From positions 6,098,501 to 6,162,500 of the forward strand of contig JAXRKN010000045.1 in the NCBI GenBank assembly GCA_038502055.1: DNA of 64,000 nucleotides, in the 5' to 3' direction. Made by a program: the position numbers and the translations under genes. The stretch comes from Tanytarsus gracilentus. Lineage: Eukaryota > Arthropoda > Insecta > Diptera > Chironomidae. The notes below the pieces were generated by a model, which saw only the letters and a list, made by a program, of their open reading frames with translations, was not told the DNA's origin and made no database searches. Below, one piece after another: positions 46,552 through 59,238 of this stretch (positions within the stretch are counted from its first letter, which is position 1; every line of letters starts with the position of its first letter).

Positions 46552-49104
46552 GGCAACACCCACGTGTGGGTTTTGAAACATTTTTTTATCTTATCTCGAG
46601 AGAGATTTCCGACAAAATTTTTGACTTGTGACTGTCGTAAAGTTGAGACAATACCGCGACGACCTTGAACATTAATCAAATTCTTCACACGAGAAAATCT
46701 TTTTCGCATTTCCTTTCCCTAAATTTAAATTTCTTTCTCTCTCGTTAAAAAAAATAAAATTTCCTGCTCTTCTTTCGTTCGCACTCAATGGCGATGTAAT
46801 CGACCCAAAAACCAAAACATTTTTCACATTTTACACTTAAAAATAGAATTTCTTCGATTAAATTTAATTTCCCCGAAAGTGAAAACAATGAGAAGATTCT
46901 CGGAGGATTTTGAAAAGAATTTTCCGTAAAATCTTTTGTAAGCTTTGTGCATTTACAATGAAATGAAACCAAACAAAGAATAAAATTCTACATGACTTAG
47001 CTAGTCATCGCTTTTATTACATTCATTATCTTCCTCGAGCATATTAGTGCGCGAGTTAAAAGTGCATCGTATTCTTTGATAGGCTCGATGCCAAGTTCAT
47101 TTGCGTCGCTCGCATTCTGTTTGTGAGATTGATTAATCAATCAAGGCCTTTTACGGGCATTTTTCATTTCATTTCCTCAAAGTGAACGATTAAAAATATT
47201 TTCGAAAACTTTTTGATTTCATTTTATGTTGAAAATTAAATTTTTTTTGTTGACGATTTTCTCAACTCAAATTAAGCGGAAATCATTACTGAGAAAATAA
47301 TTAAAAGTGCTCGATAATTTAATTCAGGTTGACGCGGTTTCATCAAATTATATTGATATAATTTTTTTTTATTAAATGTTTACAATTTTTATTACGAGAG
47401 AAAATAATAATTGGGATCGTCAAAGAAATTTGAGTCACCTTTAAAAAATATTTTTGGTTTGCCTACGCTAAGATTTTTCTACTTGTTAATTTTTTTTAGA
47501 CATTGTCATGTCGCAATGTCAAGTGACATAAGGCGCAAAATAATTATCTCATTGCTATCTCTCGTGAGAATATTCCAAATAAAACTCTGCAGGAGATCGA
47601 TGAAGTAAAAATTTAGGTAGTCAATATTTTTATAGCAAATCTCAAAAAAAATTATAGCAACTTTTAAAATTTATTTTTTATAAAAGATTGAAATACTATT
47701 CTCGCTTGACGCACTTGCAAACAAACCCCGCAAAAATATTTTTAACAAATATCTCTCCTACCAATAACACATGCCATAAAAAACACATTTAAGTGTGTGA
47801 ACCTTCGAAAGATGACGTATGAGTCGACTGCATGAGTCAACAGATGAATACAGGAAAAAAATCAATGCCTCAAATTATCCACAAGCAAAAAAAGTGCAAT
47901 GTTTTTGTTGTAGAAAAAAAGAGAGATAAAGAAAAAACTTTTAGTCATGTGTTTTTTTCTCCAATAGCGCCGCGGAATGGAAAAAATTTACGTATGTAGA
48001 AAGTACGCAGACTAAAAAAGATCCAAAAGCAATAGCAGTAAAAATCTTCTTGTATATGAATATTTAAAGTTCACACATTCGTGTACTAGTGCGTTACACC
48101 CGTCACAGAAATATTAATCCACTTATGTACTCGTAATATCCATTGAATAAAAATTATTTAAGCCGTCGAAATAATATTTTTGTACTTTATATACGACAGA
48201 TCTGGGCGATTATAAAAAGTGAGTGAGGGGGAGAGAGAGAGAAAAGTTTATAGGCGTATATGTGCTGCAAATTCCACTGGTAGAGAGAACTGAATTTATT
48301 TAATTACACAATTCCTGTTTCTATATCTGCCAAACGAGTGCAATGTGCATAAAAAGACTTACTTTATAGTAAATTAATCCTTAATATTGCAATAAGTTTT
48401 GCTTTTAACGAGGAATATAATCCGAAAAAAATGAGAATTCAAATTGTGAACTTCATTGGAATTTTTTCCTCCACTTTTAACACTACCAATTCCGTAATTT
48501 TCATGCTATATAGGATATTTTGGTTTTATTCTATTCTCTTCTCTATGATTGCATCACTATCAGAAGAAAATTTTCCTCAATTTGTCACTTAAATGTCAAA
48601 CGAATTCCGCGCTCGCACCAAAAACTCTTTTTTAATGCTTTAATTTCGATGGCTGAACGTAGACTGAATGAAAATGAAAAATTTCACCAAAGAGAACATG
48701 AGAGAGAAAATCATCAACATAGTGCATGACTGTTTTCATAAAAATAACTTTTTAGTCGTGTTAGCCTGTAAATAAGTTATGTGAAAGATTATGCTAGAAA
48801 AATTTATTTTTAAAAACATTTGAGTTGTCACCTTTAATAGTTTTTCTTTTCCTTTTCGAATTTTTAAATTTTCCATTTGAAACAATTAAAAATAGTAGGA
48901 AAATCATAACTTTTTTGACCACGTGTTCGTTAATTTTACGGTTTAATTTCAAATCCTAATTCGCCTGAATTCGCTCTTCACATTGTTTACAAACAAACCC
49001 TCATCATTTTTTCAACATAAAATTTTTTTCAGGCGTGCACAAGATTGAAACTCATAATTTTATGCTCGCTAGCTGTACTCGCACTATAAACAAGCGCATA
49101 AAAA
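46552..49104. other. Intergenic region upstream of WDR61
   Basis: About 2.5 kb of AT-rich sequence with no supported gene or repeat. A TTTTTTCAG at about 49024-49032 followed by GC-richer sequence up to the WDR61 ATG may be the acceptor of its 5' untranslated exon. Confidence 0.35.
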
Positions 49105-50445
49105 ATGGTAAGTTTTCCGGCTACTAATATTTTTGTCATTTTAAAGTGAAATTAAGGTTTTTAATAATTTTTTAATGTAATCAATTTATTAATAGTTCTC
49201 AGTACTTCATAAAGAAGAACTTGCACATCCAGGATCGCTGTGGTAAGTGACATTTAATAAGAATTTATTTTCAAAGTGATAAAAATATCAAAAATAACTT
49301 ACAGGAGCTGCAGTTGGGGTGAACTGTCAACAGAAATTCCAAGTACTGATGAAAATAAGGAAAATGACAACACCGAGCGACCCGAAGGAGCAGAAGAAGA
49401 GGTAGTGAAGGAAAAAGAAACTAAAAAGGAGTATGACTTCGTTGTGTCGGGTGCAATACATCATGGCTCAGATAATCCAGAAGTGAAAGTATGGAAGGTT
49501 GATAACAATTCATTGAGTCACTTGTACAGCTTAACTGGCCACTCACTCGGGATCGTTTCGGTCGACGTGTCACCAAATGGAAAATGTGAGCATTAATTAG
49601 CTACATGTGACTCATTTATTAACAAATTAATTTTAGATATCGCCAGCAGTTCCCTCGATTCAACTCTCTGCATTTGGAGCTCTGCTGATGGCAAGCTTTT
49701 GAATCAAGTCGTGCTCGGTCCTGTCGATCTTTGGACTGTCGCATTTTCACCCGATAGCAATTTTGTAATATCAGGCAGTAACGATGGAAAAATTTCCATG
49801 TATAGCGTGATCACTGGAAAAGTCGAACAGGTTCTTGATCCACAAAACGGAAAATTTACTCTAAGGTATGTGTCAACTTAATAAGTCTACTAATTTAGCT
49901 AAATTATTTTTTATTTTAGTCTCGCATATAGTAAAGATGGAAAATACATTGCAAGCGGAGCTCTCGACGGTATCATTAACATTTTTGATGTGCAAGCGGG
50001 CAAAGTCGTGCAAACACTCGAAGGACACGCGATGTCAGTACGAAGGTAATGAAATTTAATTTCTATCAATTATTTTTATTTAAAAATCTCTTAAATGTTT
50101 AGTCTTTGCTTTTCACCCGACTCTCAAATGCTCTTAACTGCATCGGACGATCGACACATGAAGCTGTACGATATTGCACATGCCGATGTCGTTCAAACGC
50201 TTTCCGGTCATTCAAGCTGGGTATTATCGGTGTCATTTTCGGGAACTGGTAAAAGATTTGCATCGTCATCATCGGATAAGACAGTAAAAATTTGGGATGT
50301 TGCTGAAAGAAAGTGCATTCACACATTTAACGAACATCAAGATCAAGTTTGGTGTGTCAAATATAATCCAGCGGGCGATAAAGTTGTGTCGGCATCGGAA
50401 GATAAATCACTTATTCTTTTCGACTGTCCACCAAATGTTAATTAA
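49105..50445 (+). CDS. WDR61: WDR61/SKI8 WD40 protein (Ski and PAF1 complexes)
   Basis: WDR61 is a seven-bladed WD40 scaffold shared by the Ski RNA-surveillance complex and the PAF1 transcription complex. Exons 49105-49107, 49196-49242, 49305-49585, 49637-49865, 49920-50045 and 50103-50445 join in phase to 342 residues; family members are about 305. The first coding exon is only the ATG. Matches include GHSLGIVSVDVSPNG, GPVDLWTVAFSPDSNF, the DGKYIASGALDGIINIFDVQ blade, LEGHAMSVRSLCFSPDSQML, SSSSDKTVKIWDVAERK and HQDQVWCVKYNPAGDKVV. The extra length is an acidic insert (ENKENDNTERPEGAEEEVV) in the first blade. It is convergent with NDUFAF4. Confidence 0.95.
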
Positions 50446-50490
50446 AAGATTTTCATTTTTTAACTAAAGCTCTATGTTTTTATTGCACTA

Positions 50491-51439
50491 TCATTTTGTT
50501 TGAGTTTCTTCATTTTTTTGTGGAATTTTCTTTTTATTCCACAAATCTGCTAACGAAACGTTTTGTTGACCAGTCGTTTCTTTAAGTCTTTTTACAAGAT
50601 TATCGAAATTTTGAGAGTCATAAGAATTCGTCAAAAGAATTCTCTTTTTGTCCTCGCCCTTCTTGGGTATGTTAATAGCGAAAAGCGTAAAATGTTCTAA
50701 AACATTTGCTACGTCTTCGAGTTTAAGTTTATATTCACTGGCGATTTTCTCCTTTGTCCACTCTTCAGGATTCATTTTATAATTCTCAATAAATTGAACG
50801 GCCTGTCTCAACGAACATTTTCCAGGTGGAATTTGATCAATTTCTGTCTCCTTAAATCCAAGTTCGAAAAAGCCAACATGCTCGGTGCTCACTGGCAATG
50901 GACGATCAGGATTTAGTTGTCGCTTTTGATCGAGTACATGAGATGTGGTTACAAAAACATCTCTAAGTCTATCATCGAGATCCTGATCTTTTTTAAATGA
51001 TGCCTCTAGGAATTCAGGATGTTCTGAAAAATAGTTTGATTATGTAATAAGAAGAGCTAGGATATTTAAATTGTAGGTTTATATTTCTAAGAGATTGATG
51101 AGGCTTTAATTAATTAATCGATCATGCTTTAGAAATAGAAATGTAATTAAAATTTTAAGATTTGAAATTTTTGAATGAAAAAATTTAATTAGAAAAAGTT
51201 AAAAATCAATGATGAAATTAATTAATTATATTTTGAGTCCTTCAAAATCATCACTTAATTCACTAATCACGGCTTTATTCACCTTTAACTATCCTCTCGA
51301 GAGCTTGTTTATCCGATTCGTATTTCGGTGCAGGTTTAGGTTTGCTCTGCGAGACGATTTTATGAGCTCTCTGTTCAATGTTGTAGTCTCTAAATGGCCT
51401 TAAGGCTGTTGATGCCAAAATACTCATTGTTTTACCCAT
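50491..51439 (-). CDS. NDUFAF4: NDUFAF4, mitochondrial complex I assembly factor
   Basis: NDUFAF4 helps assemble the matrix arm of respiratory complex I. Exon 1 is 51439-51283 and exon 2 is 51023-50491; they join in phase to 229 residues, longer than the human protein (about 175). The start is MGKTMSILASTALRPFRDYN, then IEQRAHKIVSQSKP, matching the family's N-terminal RxFNxENRA region. The conserved C-terminal core reads IPPGKCSLRQAVQFIENYK, then WTKEKIASEYKLKLEDVANV and LEHFTLFAI. The tail after the core (about 45 residues, DLWNKKKIPQ) is extra. The stop codon lies 45 bp from that of WDR61, so the two 3' ends must overlap or nearly so. Confidence 0.92.
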
Positions 51440-54400
51440 AATTAATTTTTTTCTTTATTAAATAATTTTTAAAATCAAAACAACTTGGTATGGACGAATT
51501 TTAAAATTTGTCACACGATTACACAGCTGAGACACATTTGGGTTTGTGTCTTGGAAGCAAAATTCAAATTCACGTGTGTGAGATTTAACGGTTTATAAAT
51601 ATTTTTTAATTAATATTTTTAATTCTTTTGAGTTCACTTTAATATGACTTTAGATATTTTCGTAAATAGTTTTTAGTTCGAGAATTTATCCTATCAATAC
51701 CGACAAACATTTTCCCACGAAAACCAAAACAAACAAAATGCGCATGCTCGTGCACTTCCAGAAAAAATACTAAGCATCTCTAGCAGAAAATTCCAAGCTT
51801 TTAGTTTGAGTTTGATGCTTAGCGAGAACAGGTGGAAGTTGTGCACTCGTGGACTTTCACTATCGTGTAAATAAATTTTCCTACAAAATCTCCTTCACTT
51901 CCTAAAAGTTTCCTTAATAATTTAATATAAAATAAAAAGTAACTCGTATTGCATTGCCTAAAAATGTAAAATGTTGTGAAGTTTTTTAATTGAGAGAAAA
52001 TTTGCTCGATTCGTTAGCAGACAGACGCCGAAAAGTGGATACAACTTCGATGCGAAAAAAAAATACCGATAGAGAGAAGAAAAAAAAATAATCCAATTTT
52101 CTCAATAGAGTGCTCCTATCTGTAGTGCATACACAGTGAGAGAGAGTTCATAAAAAATTTAAGGGAAATCTCCCGTCATTATTGTTATTTTATATTATTC
52201 ATCAGATTTTTTTCGAAACAAGAAGTCATAAAAACTCCATTTGATGCTCAATAATAATTTGCACCCGAGTGATTTATGCGATGTCGCTTCACGTGTATGG
52301 GAATGTCTTCAATCCTATAAATTAAGTGAACGTACATGGAGCAAGAGAATATATTTGTACATACATACGAACACATTTAGCGGAGGAGACAAATACACAC
52401 AAACAAGTAAGATGATGATTATTTTTCTCAAACTGAAACCTGAGGGAAGAAAAATATATGTGGGCCTTCAAAAATTATAACAACCGAGTGAGGGGTGAAG
52501 AGGAAAGAAGAGAATTTTCTATTCCTGTGTAAATGCGGAAGAGAATTTCCTTCGTTGCCTCAAAAAAATTATGTAAAACATAAAATGACGTTCATAAAAT
52601 GATTAAGTTAGGGACACACGACATAGTCTTAAAATATTTTCTCATTATAAAGTTTTTACGAAAAAATTCCTAGTCTGTTATGTTAAGGGTTGAAGACTGA
52701 GGAAGTTTTGATAAAATATAATGATGGAGAATAAAGTTGAAAGAATTTGATTGAAAAAAATACTGTTTATGGCATTAATGAAAAAATAAAATTTGAAATT
52801 TGATTAAAAATTGGGTTCGAATCCTAAAACTTATAAAAATTAATTAGAACTTGCGTTCTTGCTTTCATAATTTTTTTTAGTGTTTTAAAATTCAGCAATT
52901 CGATTTAAAATCCTTTTTTACTCTCAATAAATTCCTCGAATTTTCTCCTCCCCAAAATAAATTCATTTAAATCTAAATAAGTCAGAATTTATGAGTTCGT
53001 AGTGAAATAATTAAGTATTATACAAAATGCGATCTAACGCCTCATAGAGTTGCTAAAATATCAGACAATAAATCTTTTCCGTAACCCGAAACACTACACG
53101 CTTATCCACTCACTCATTTTCTTTAACTTTAGGTTAGTTGGAAAAACTTCCCACTTTTAAATAATACGATAAGCATTCACGTTCGCTCGGCAGATGTGAG
53201 AGAGACCTTTTTCGTGTTTCTTATCCTTAAAAAATATTTGAATTTCCGCATCCTTTTTAAAAACAAAACAAAAGCTAAAATTTGCTGAGTAATTTCGGAG
53301 CTTTTAGATGATTTCTCTGAAAGAACAAACTGTGAATGATTTGAGGGTGTGAGGCGTGCTATAGATTCGCAGTAAAAGAGTCATAAAGAGGTTTTTAACA
53401 AAATTACCCGCAAAAAAGTTAGAACAATCGAAAAAAATGCCAGATGAGTCAAAATGAGCATTCCGTAGAGAATAAAAAACCTCGTTCAGAATTGCAAAAA
53501 TACAATAGATTGAAGCACGCCAATGTGATGCCTCCACTCACTCATAAACGAGAAAATGATGAAAAGAAATTGAAGAAGAAAGAGGAGAAAAAAATAACTT
53601 CGTATTTTTGCATCTGTGCTACGAATTTTCACATGAAAAACTTGAGTATGGCAAAAAGAGAGAAAATTCAATCAAATATTGTGCAATTTCTATTGATTGA
53701 TTGAATTAAAAGTTTCATCTGGAAAAAGAGGAAAAGTTTATTTAACGAAGGTGATGGGAAAAAGAACTTTGTTGTGAGTGCAAAACGTGCAAATTGTTTT
53801 CATGAACTTTTGATGTTCAAATCAATTGATAAAATTTTTTTAAAGCATTATTAAATTTGCTAAACTTTAAAATTTTATTCCACAGCATTTTTATTTCAAA
53901 AAATTTACAAATGGGGTTCTTTCAAGTGTTGCATGTTTTTTCTATTTCTATCCTTGAAGAAAAAGTTTTGATTTTTCAAATCCGTTACCCACTAAAGACC
54001 ACAAAAAAAAAAAAGAAAAAAAATTTTTTTTTTATATAAAATTTTTTTTTAAAACTTAATATTTTTATTTCAACCTAGTTCAGATGTTTCACCGTAAAAA
54101 TTTTTAAATCCGAAGGGTGGGTGACATTCCCCTATAAACATAAATTAATTAATTCTCATGAATGAAGCTAAATATTTTTGTTTTAATTATTTAGATTTCA
54201 AAAAGTGGCTCAAATCTTAGTATTTTTTTTTTTTTTAAAAAGTCAGTTTGTGAACAAAAAAGCTCTTAAGTTTTAGGTAAATTTTTATTTTATATCTTCT
54301 CCTAAGTATTTTTGGAGAAAGTTTTGTGTTAAATTATCGATTGAGTTAAAAAAAATTATAATGATAGAAGAAAAAAGTGTTTAAAAAAATAATGAAAAAA

Positions 54401-55518
54401 TTACAACAACAATGCTATTCAAAGAACGTCCCAAATATTTTTACGTATTTCCGAATAATGCACAAAAATACTATTGCGGTTTTGAATGCTCTTGAAACTT
54501 CACAAAATTTTCTACCGCATTGTTAATTTTAAGTCGAGGTTACACCGAAAGCACATAACCTGAATATAATCCTCTTGTTTTTTCCACAGTAATAAATCAA
54601 TTTTAACTTAACAACTTTTATGTGTGTGCTGTATAATTTAACATATCATTTATGAAAGTTATAGCAAACACCTAGACGAGAAAAAAATCTCAAAAAAGGA
54701 TAAAACTTTATTAACAAAAGTCATCTACATTATAATCCTCAGAAAAATTACATCATAAAGTTTTATAAGTTTCGAGTGAAATGGGGGAAATTTCCTTTTC
54801 TTTAAGAGAAAAACACCACACGACAATATATTAAGACTCATGAAAAATTAAAGCTTTATTGTGTGCAATTTTCGTGTAAAAACGAACAAAAGAGAAAAAA
54901 GTCCTTAATAGACATGACAACGGTGTGTATATTCGACAGCAATAAATTAAGGTCTCCTCTCTCAGTGTTTTATTAGCGATTTAGTGTGTTGCGTAAGTGC
55001 GCGCCGCTAAGAATGGCAAAATTAACAACACATTGGACAACAATGAGATTTTATTAAATTACCACAAAGAAGGAAATAATTTCCTTATACAGCGAGCCAT
55101 AAATGAGCGAAGATTTACTATAACCGCCTGGGATAAATGGATCATAAAAACACTTGGAGTACCATCTCAGAATGACTAGAGGGGATTTGAGATGTTGAAA
55201 ATGTTTAAATGGAATTTTGAGGAAAGCTGTGATTTTGGTTTTATGGAATTTAAGAAATAAATTTTGACAAATTTTAAGAAATTATGCAATCAAAAAAAAC
55301 AAATTTGTTTTATATTGTAAATTTTGAAATTTTAGGATTCGAACCTAAATTTTTGAGCTTTTTGAAAATCGTTTTTTAAAACATGCTTAAATTTAAATTA
55401 ATTTCACTTTATTTAAATATTCTCAACAATTTTTCTATTAAAATTTTTCAATAACATAAATTTTCAATCATAAAACAATGATTTCACTTAAAATTTTACA
55501 CATTTTTCCTTAATGGCA
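51440..55518. other. Intergenic region, no gene seen
   Basis: About 4.1 kb upstream of NDUFAF4 and downstream of the leucine-rich-repeat gene. It is AT-rich with homopolymers. B-box-like motifs occur at 52813 and 55332. Short frames at 52241, 53444, 53857 and 54997 have no recognisable domain and no splice or codon support. Confidence 0.4.
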
Positions 55519-56866
55519 CTAAAATGCCAGACAAGCGCTCAAAGCCGTTTCATTTATGTTTAAATTTAATGTTTTTTCATTCGCTAAATTGTACATTTCG
55601 AGGAGATAAAAGCAATTCGTTTCGATGGGACTATTAGTTATATCGAGCACGGCGAGATTCGGGAGAGCTTCATTCACTTCCTCCAACATCATCTTTTCGA
55701 TGGGGTTCGATTGAAGTGAAATATAGGTCAAATTTTCTGCCCCTTTTAATTTTTTTGCATCGACACTCTGTATCAAGTTATAAGATGCGTAAAGCTCTCG
55801 GATCTTACTCAGCTTCCTCACAAAATTAACATCCGAAATTGTCGTGTTGTCAATATTCAATGAAACAATTCCACTTTCACTTATGGCGTCGGAACTGATT
55901 GGATTCAATTTGTTATTGCTCGCAATCAACGCCGAAAGACCCTTGAAACGGAATAAATTGGAAATGTCGTGCAATTGGTTGTCAGCAACGTTTAGACCGA
56001 AAAGTTTTGGATTAGGATGCATGAAGATGTGAGAAATTCTCGAGATCTGATTGTGTTGCAGGAAAATGTTTCGTATTCGAGGCGTGTGTAAAAATAAGTT
56101 ATCTCCAATTTCTGTTAAGCAATTGTCATCTAAATAAATGTATTCGAGGAATTTCAAGTCGGCGAAAGCACTTTCTTCGATAAAGTGGATACGATTTGAT
56201 TGAAAGTTTAGGAACTCAATTTTTCGTTGCCATCGAAATAGTTTTTTGTGATGTTCTCCAATAAATTTACTCCGAGATTTACATTGCGGACATTTTTAAA
56301 TTCCGAAAAGCTTCCGGGCTCGATGGTTAAAATATTGTTGTACATTAGATAGATGAACTCCACTTGATCGCGATTCCCTCCGGTTATGGTATAAAATCCA
56401 AAAATGTCCTTATTTTCTTGAAAAAAAAAAGTAGGAAACAAAAATTGTATATTTATTTTTATTTTGGGATTCGAACCGCAATTTTCAGAGAATTTTAAAT
56501 GATTTTAATTGTTCAACTTGAAAATAATTGAATTTTTCTCTTTTGGTTTTCACAATTTGCAAGCATTTCTAAAATTTTACTATCAAAACCTTTTAAAGTC
56601 CCGAATTAAAACTAAAACATTTCATCACCTTAATTCCTTTGTTATTTATGTTCAGTAAATGTATGTTATCGTTGTAAACGTAAGAGTCAACATTCTTAAT
56701 ATTTTTCAAGTGATTAATGGCCTTCTCCGTCCGACATTCGAGACCCGAAGAATGCTGAATGACTAGCAGTAGTGGTAAAGCGCCATAGATAAATTTTCTA
56801 CGAAAGCACAAGGAGAAAAATCACGAGTCGAAATTAAAATTAATGTGAAAATTACATTGCCTGCAT
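55519..56866 (-). pseudogene. Secreted leucine-rich-repeat protein, frameshifted
   Basis: Minus-strand parts are 56866-56856 (exon 1, 11 nt), 56797-56629 (exon 2), about 56437-56212 and 56211-55519 (exon 3). Exons 1 and 2 give MQAIKFIYGALPLLLVIQ, a signal peptide, then SSGLECRTEKAINHLKNI. Exon 3 encodes about 12 leucine-rich repeats, for example FIYLMYNNILTIEPGSFSEF and LEYIYLDDNCLTEIGDNLF. At about 56212-56216 the reading frame breaks: one base appears missing in the codon after the NEKL segment, which creates a stop four codons on. The exon 2 to exon 3 junction with the only visible acceptor (TTTTCAAG) is also out of frame. Neighbouring genes are intact, so decay is more likely than poor sequence. 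The domain order resembles insect extracellular LRR proteins, but the specific family is not identified. Confidence 0.65.
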
Positions 56867-59238
56867 AACCGCACGAGAGAATGCCGTTCTATTTTATTTT
56901 TGAAAACCACAAATCACTACGCGAACCTCTCTTTAAAACGTCACTGCTTTAAATGCTCATCCTCGCTTTTATAAATATTTTCTCATCGACTATACTAACA
57001 TCAAAGACATTCACAATTTTTTTTTGGCGATAAGACAAAATTGCGATGCACAGATATCATTCGAGAGAGCGACAGTAGCCAATTTTTTCCTTTTTGTTGA
57101 TAAGGCGAAGACATAAAGCGATGAAATTGAGAATATGGGTTATCATTTTCATATAAATTTATGTCTTTTTTTGCGAAACTTAATTTCGAAGGCGAGTGGA
57201 ATGAGATGAGATGCGTGTGTGACAGTGAAGTAATACATATTTGCCAATCTGTGGGAAAATAAACAAAAAGGACGCCATATATTTTGGATATGACAACATA
57301 TATCATCGAAAATGGCATCTACTGAATATTATTAAGGTTGTAACTGGTAAAATATATTTAGACAGCTTTAAAGGAGTTTTCGTGATTTATGTGATGTTAA
57401 AATTGAGCTAAAAAAATATTTAATATTTTTAACATGCGAGTTTAATTTTTAACGGAAGAATTTGTGAAAAAAATAGAAATTCGAATATTAAATTTTTAAA
57501 AAGCTTTATAGCAAAATAAAAGCGTGGACCTCTGAAAAAAGCTTTGAAATATTTTAGGACTAAATTTTCAAATAGATTAAATTCTTAAATCTCTTTTTAA
57601 AAAAGCAATAAAAACACAATCACAAATTGAATTTTATGCATCATCCACACATTCACTCATTCACATTTGCATGCAGAAATTAATTTATCAATCTCAATTT
57701 GTCAGCATTTTTGCTGCGGCAACTGAATGAAAATTAAATTTTACTCTTCACGCTCACAATGACTTTCATATATAACCAGTTTCGACAGCATATTGACTGC
57801 GAGAGCATGATCGAAGTCAATGAATATAAAACTGCTGATAATGTAATTGTTTTCATGCTGAAAGAAGAACTCTCATAGGGAAAATTGAAATTTCTTTACC
57901 TTCCCAGCGACTCTTCCGCCTTTTCCCATCACACACACATACCATGTCTGAATTTCAATGAAAATAAAAAAAGCGAATCTCCAGTATAGTATATGGAAAA
58001 GTTGCTACCACACTTCCCTTAGCAGTGAAAAAAAATAGAGAAATTTATTGAAATTATAGTCGCTTCGACGTGCTCAGTATACTGGAAAGAAATTTCTGGC
58101 ATCGCTAGAAATGAAATTAGGCCTTTTCATCCCCTCTATTTGTTTCACTGTATGAATGTGTACACAAATGCAATATCTTAAATATTTGAATGGTCCATTT
58201 GGGGAGAATCATAACATGTGCAGGGTAAAAAATCATTCAGTGGAAAAAAGCATGATTCTCTTGTGCATAAAACATTTTATTAATTTTTATGTTGATGCTC
58301 TGAAATGGGATGGAATAAAAATTATTAATTAAAAAAGTTTATTTTGAATAATTTTATTTGTTCCCCAAAAAAATTCAAATAATTAAAATCAAAAGTTTTA
58401 ATTCAAATTTAAATCTTTTTACATTTCTTCCAGAGCTCTCAAAAAAATATTAAATCCTACAGAAATAAGAGGATAACATGAGACATGACATGACATTATT
58501 AAAAACTCCATATGTGCAATATAAATCTACGAAATCTACCAGTGAAACTTATTTTGAAACAAGTTGAATTAAAAATAAATTGAAAGCTTGAATAAAACAT
58601 AACTGAGAAAAAATTGTCGTAAGAAGTTGAGTGAATGTGCCATTTATAATAAACAAGACAGTAAAATAACAAAGGACGCCAACAAATAAAATTATGACAT
58701 CATCTTAAGATTTATTAAGAAAATAAGATGGGTCTGCAAACGGGTTGCTTTCAATGCTCGATGTTAGTCTACTCGTTGATGGGTTAGTGGATTTTTTTTT
58801 TCGTTATTGTGCAATGCGAGTTCAACGAATACAGAAGCCAAAGTTTGAAAACATTAATCGCAGTCTGTGTGGTTCTAAAATTGTTCCTCGTTCTGTAAAT
58901 TGGTTAAGCGGGTTGGAAATTTGAAAAGGCTTTTTGCACCCCGGCGGTCCTTGGGGGTGTCCTAGAAATTTGGCAAACCGTTACTTTGGAGAAAAGAGGT
59001 GTTTTTACTCTGTGGGCGTTATTTTTTTTTTTTTTTTTTTTTTTTAATTAATTTTGACTTAAAATTTTTTAGTATAATAAACTTAATCAAAGTAAGCGGC
59101 GACGTTCATTGAAAATTATACAAAGTCATAAAAGTGCGACAAATCCCCTTTTTCACCAGTAGTAAAGTAATCATCACATTAGATATTCACCGTTATATGG
59201 CCGTCTAGCGTGACTGCCATCAATTTTGTTTGTTGGAA
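56867..59238. other. Intergenic region with a poly(T) tract
   Basis: About 2.4 kb between divergent genes. It contains a T run of about 23 bases at 59023-59045 and AT-rich sequence. I find no exon, RNA gene or mobile element. The minus frame at 57001-57318 has no recognisable domain. Confidence 0.4.

Noticed and set aside
46015..46709. Several long overlapping frames with FHFPLCSIFHCV or WKMEHNGK repeats
   Set aside because: Artefacts of the 17-bp array, which is open in several frames on both strands.
55332..55348. B-box-like words taken as tRNA genes
   Set aside because: Flanking sequence cannot form acceptor, D or anticodon arms, unlike 1073-1170.
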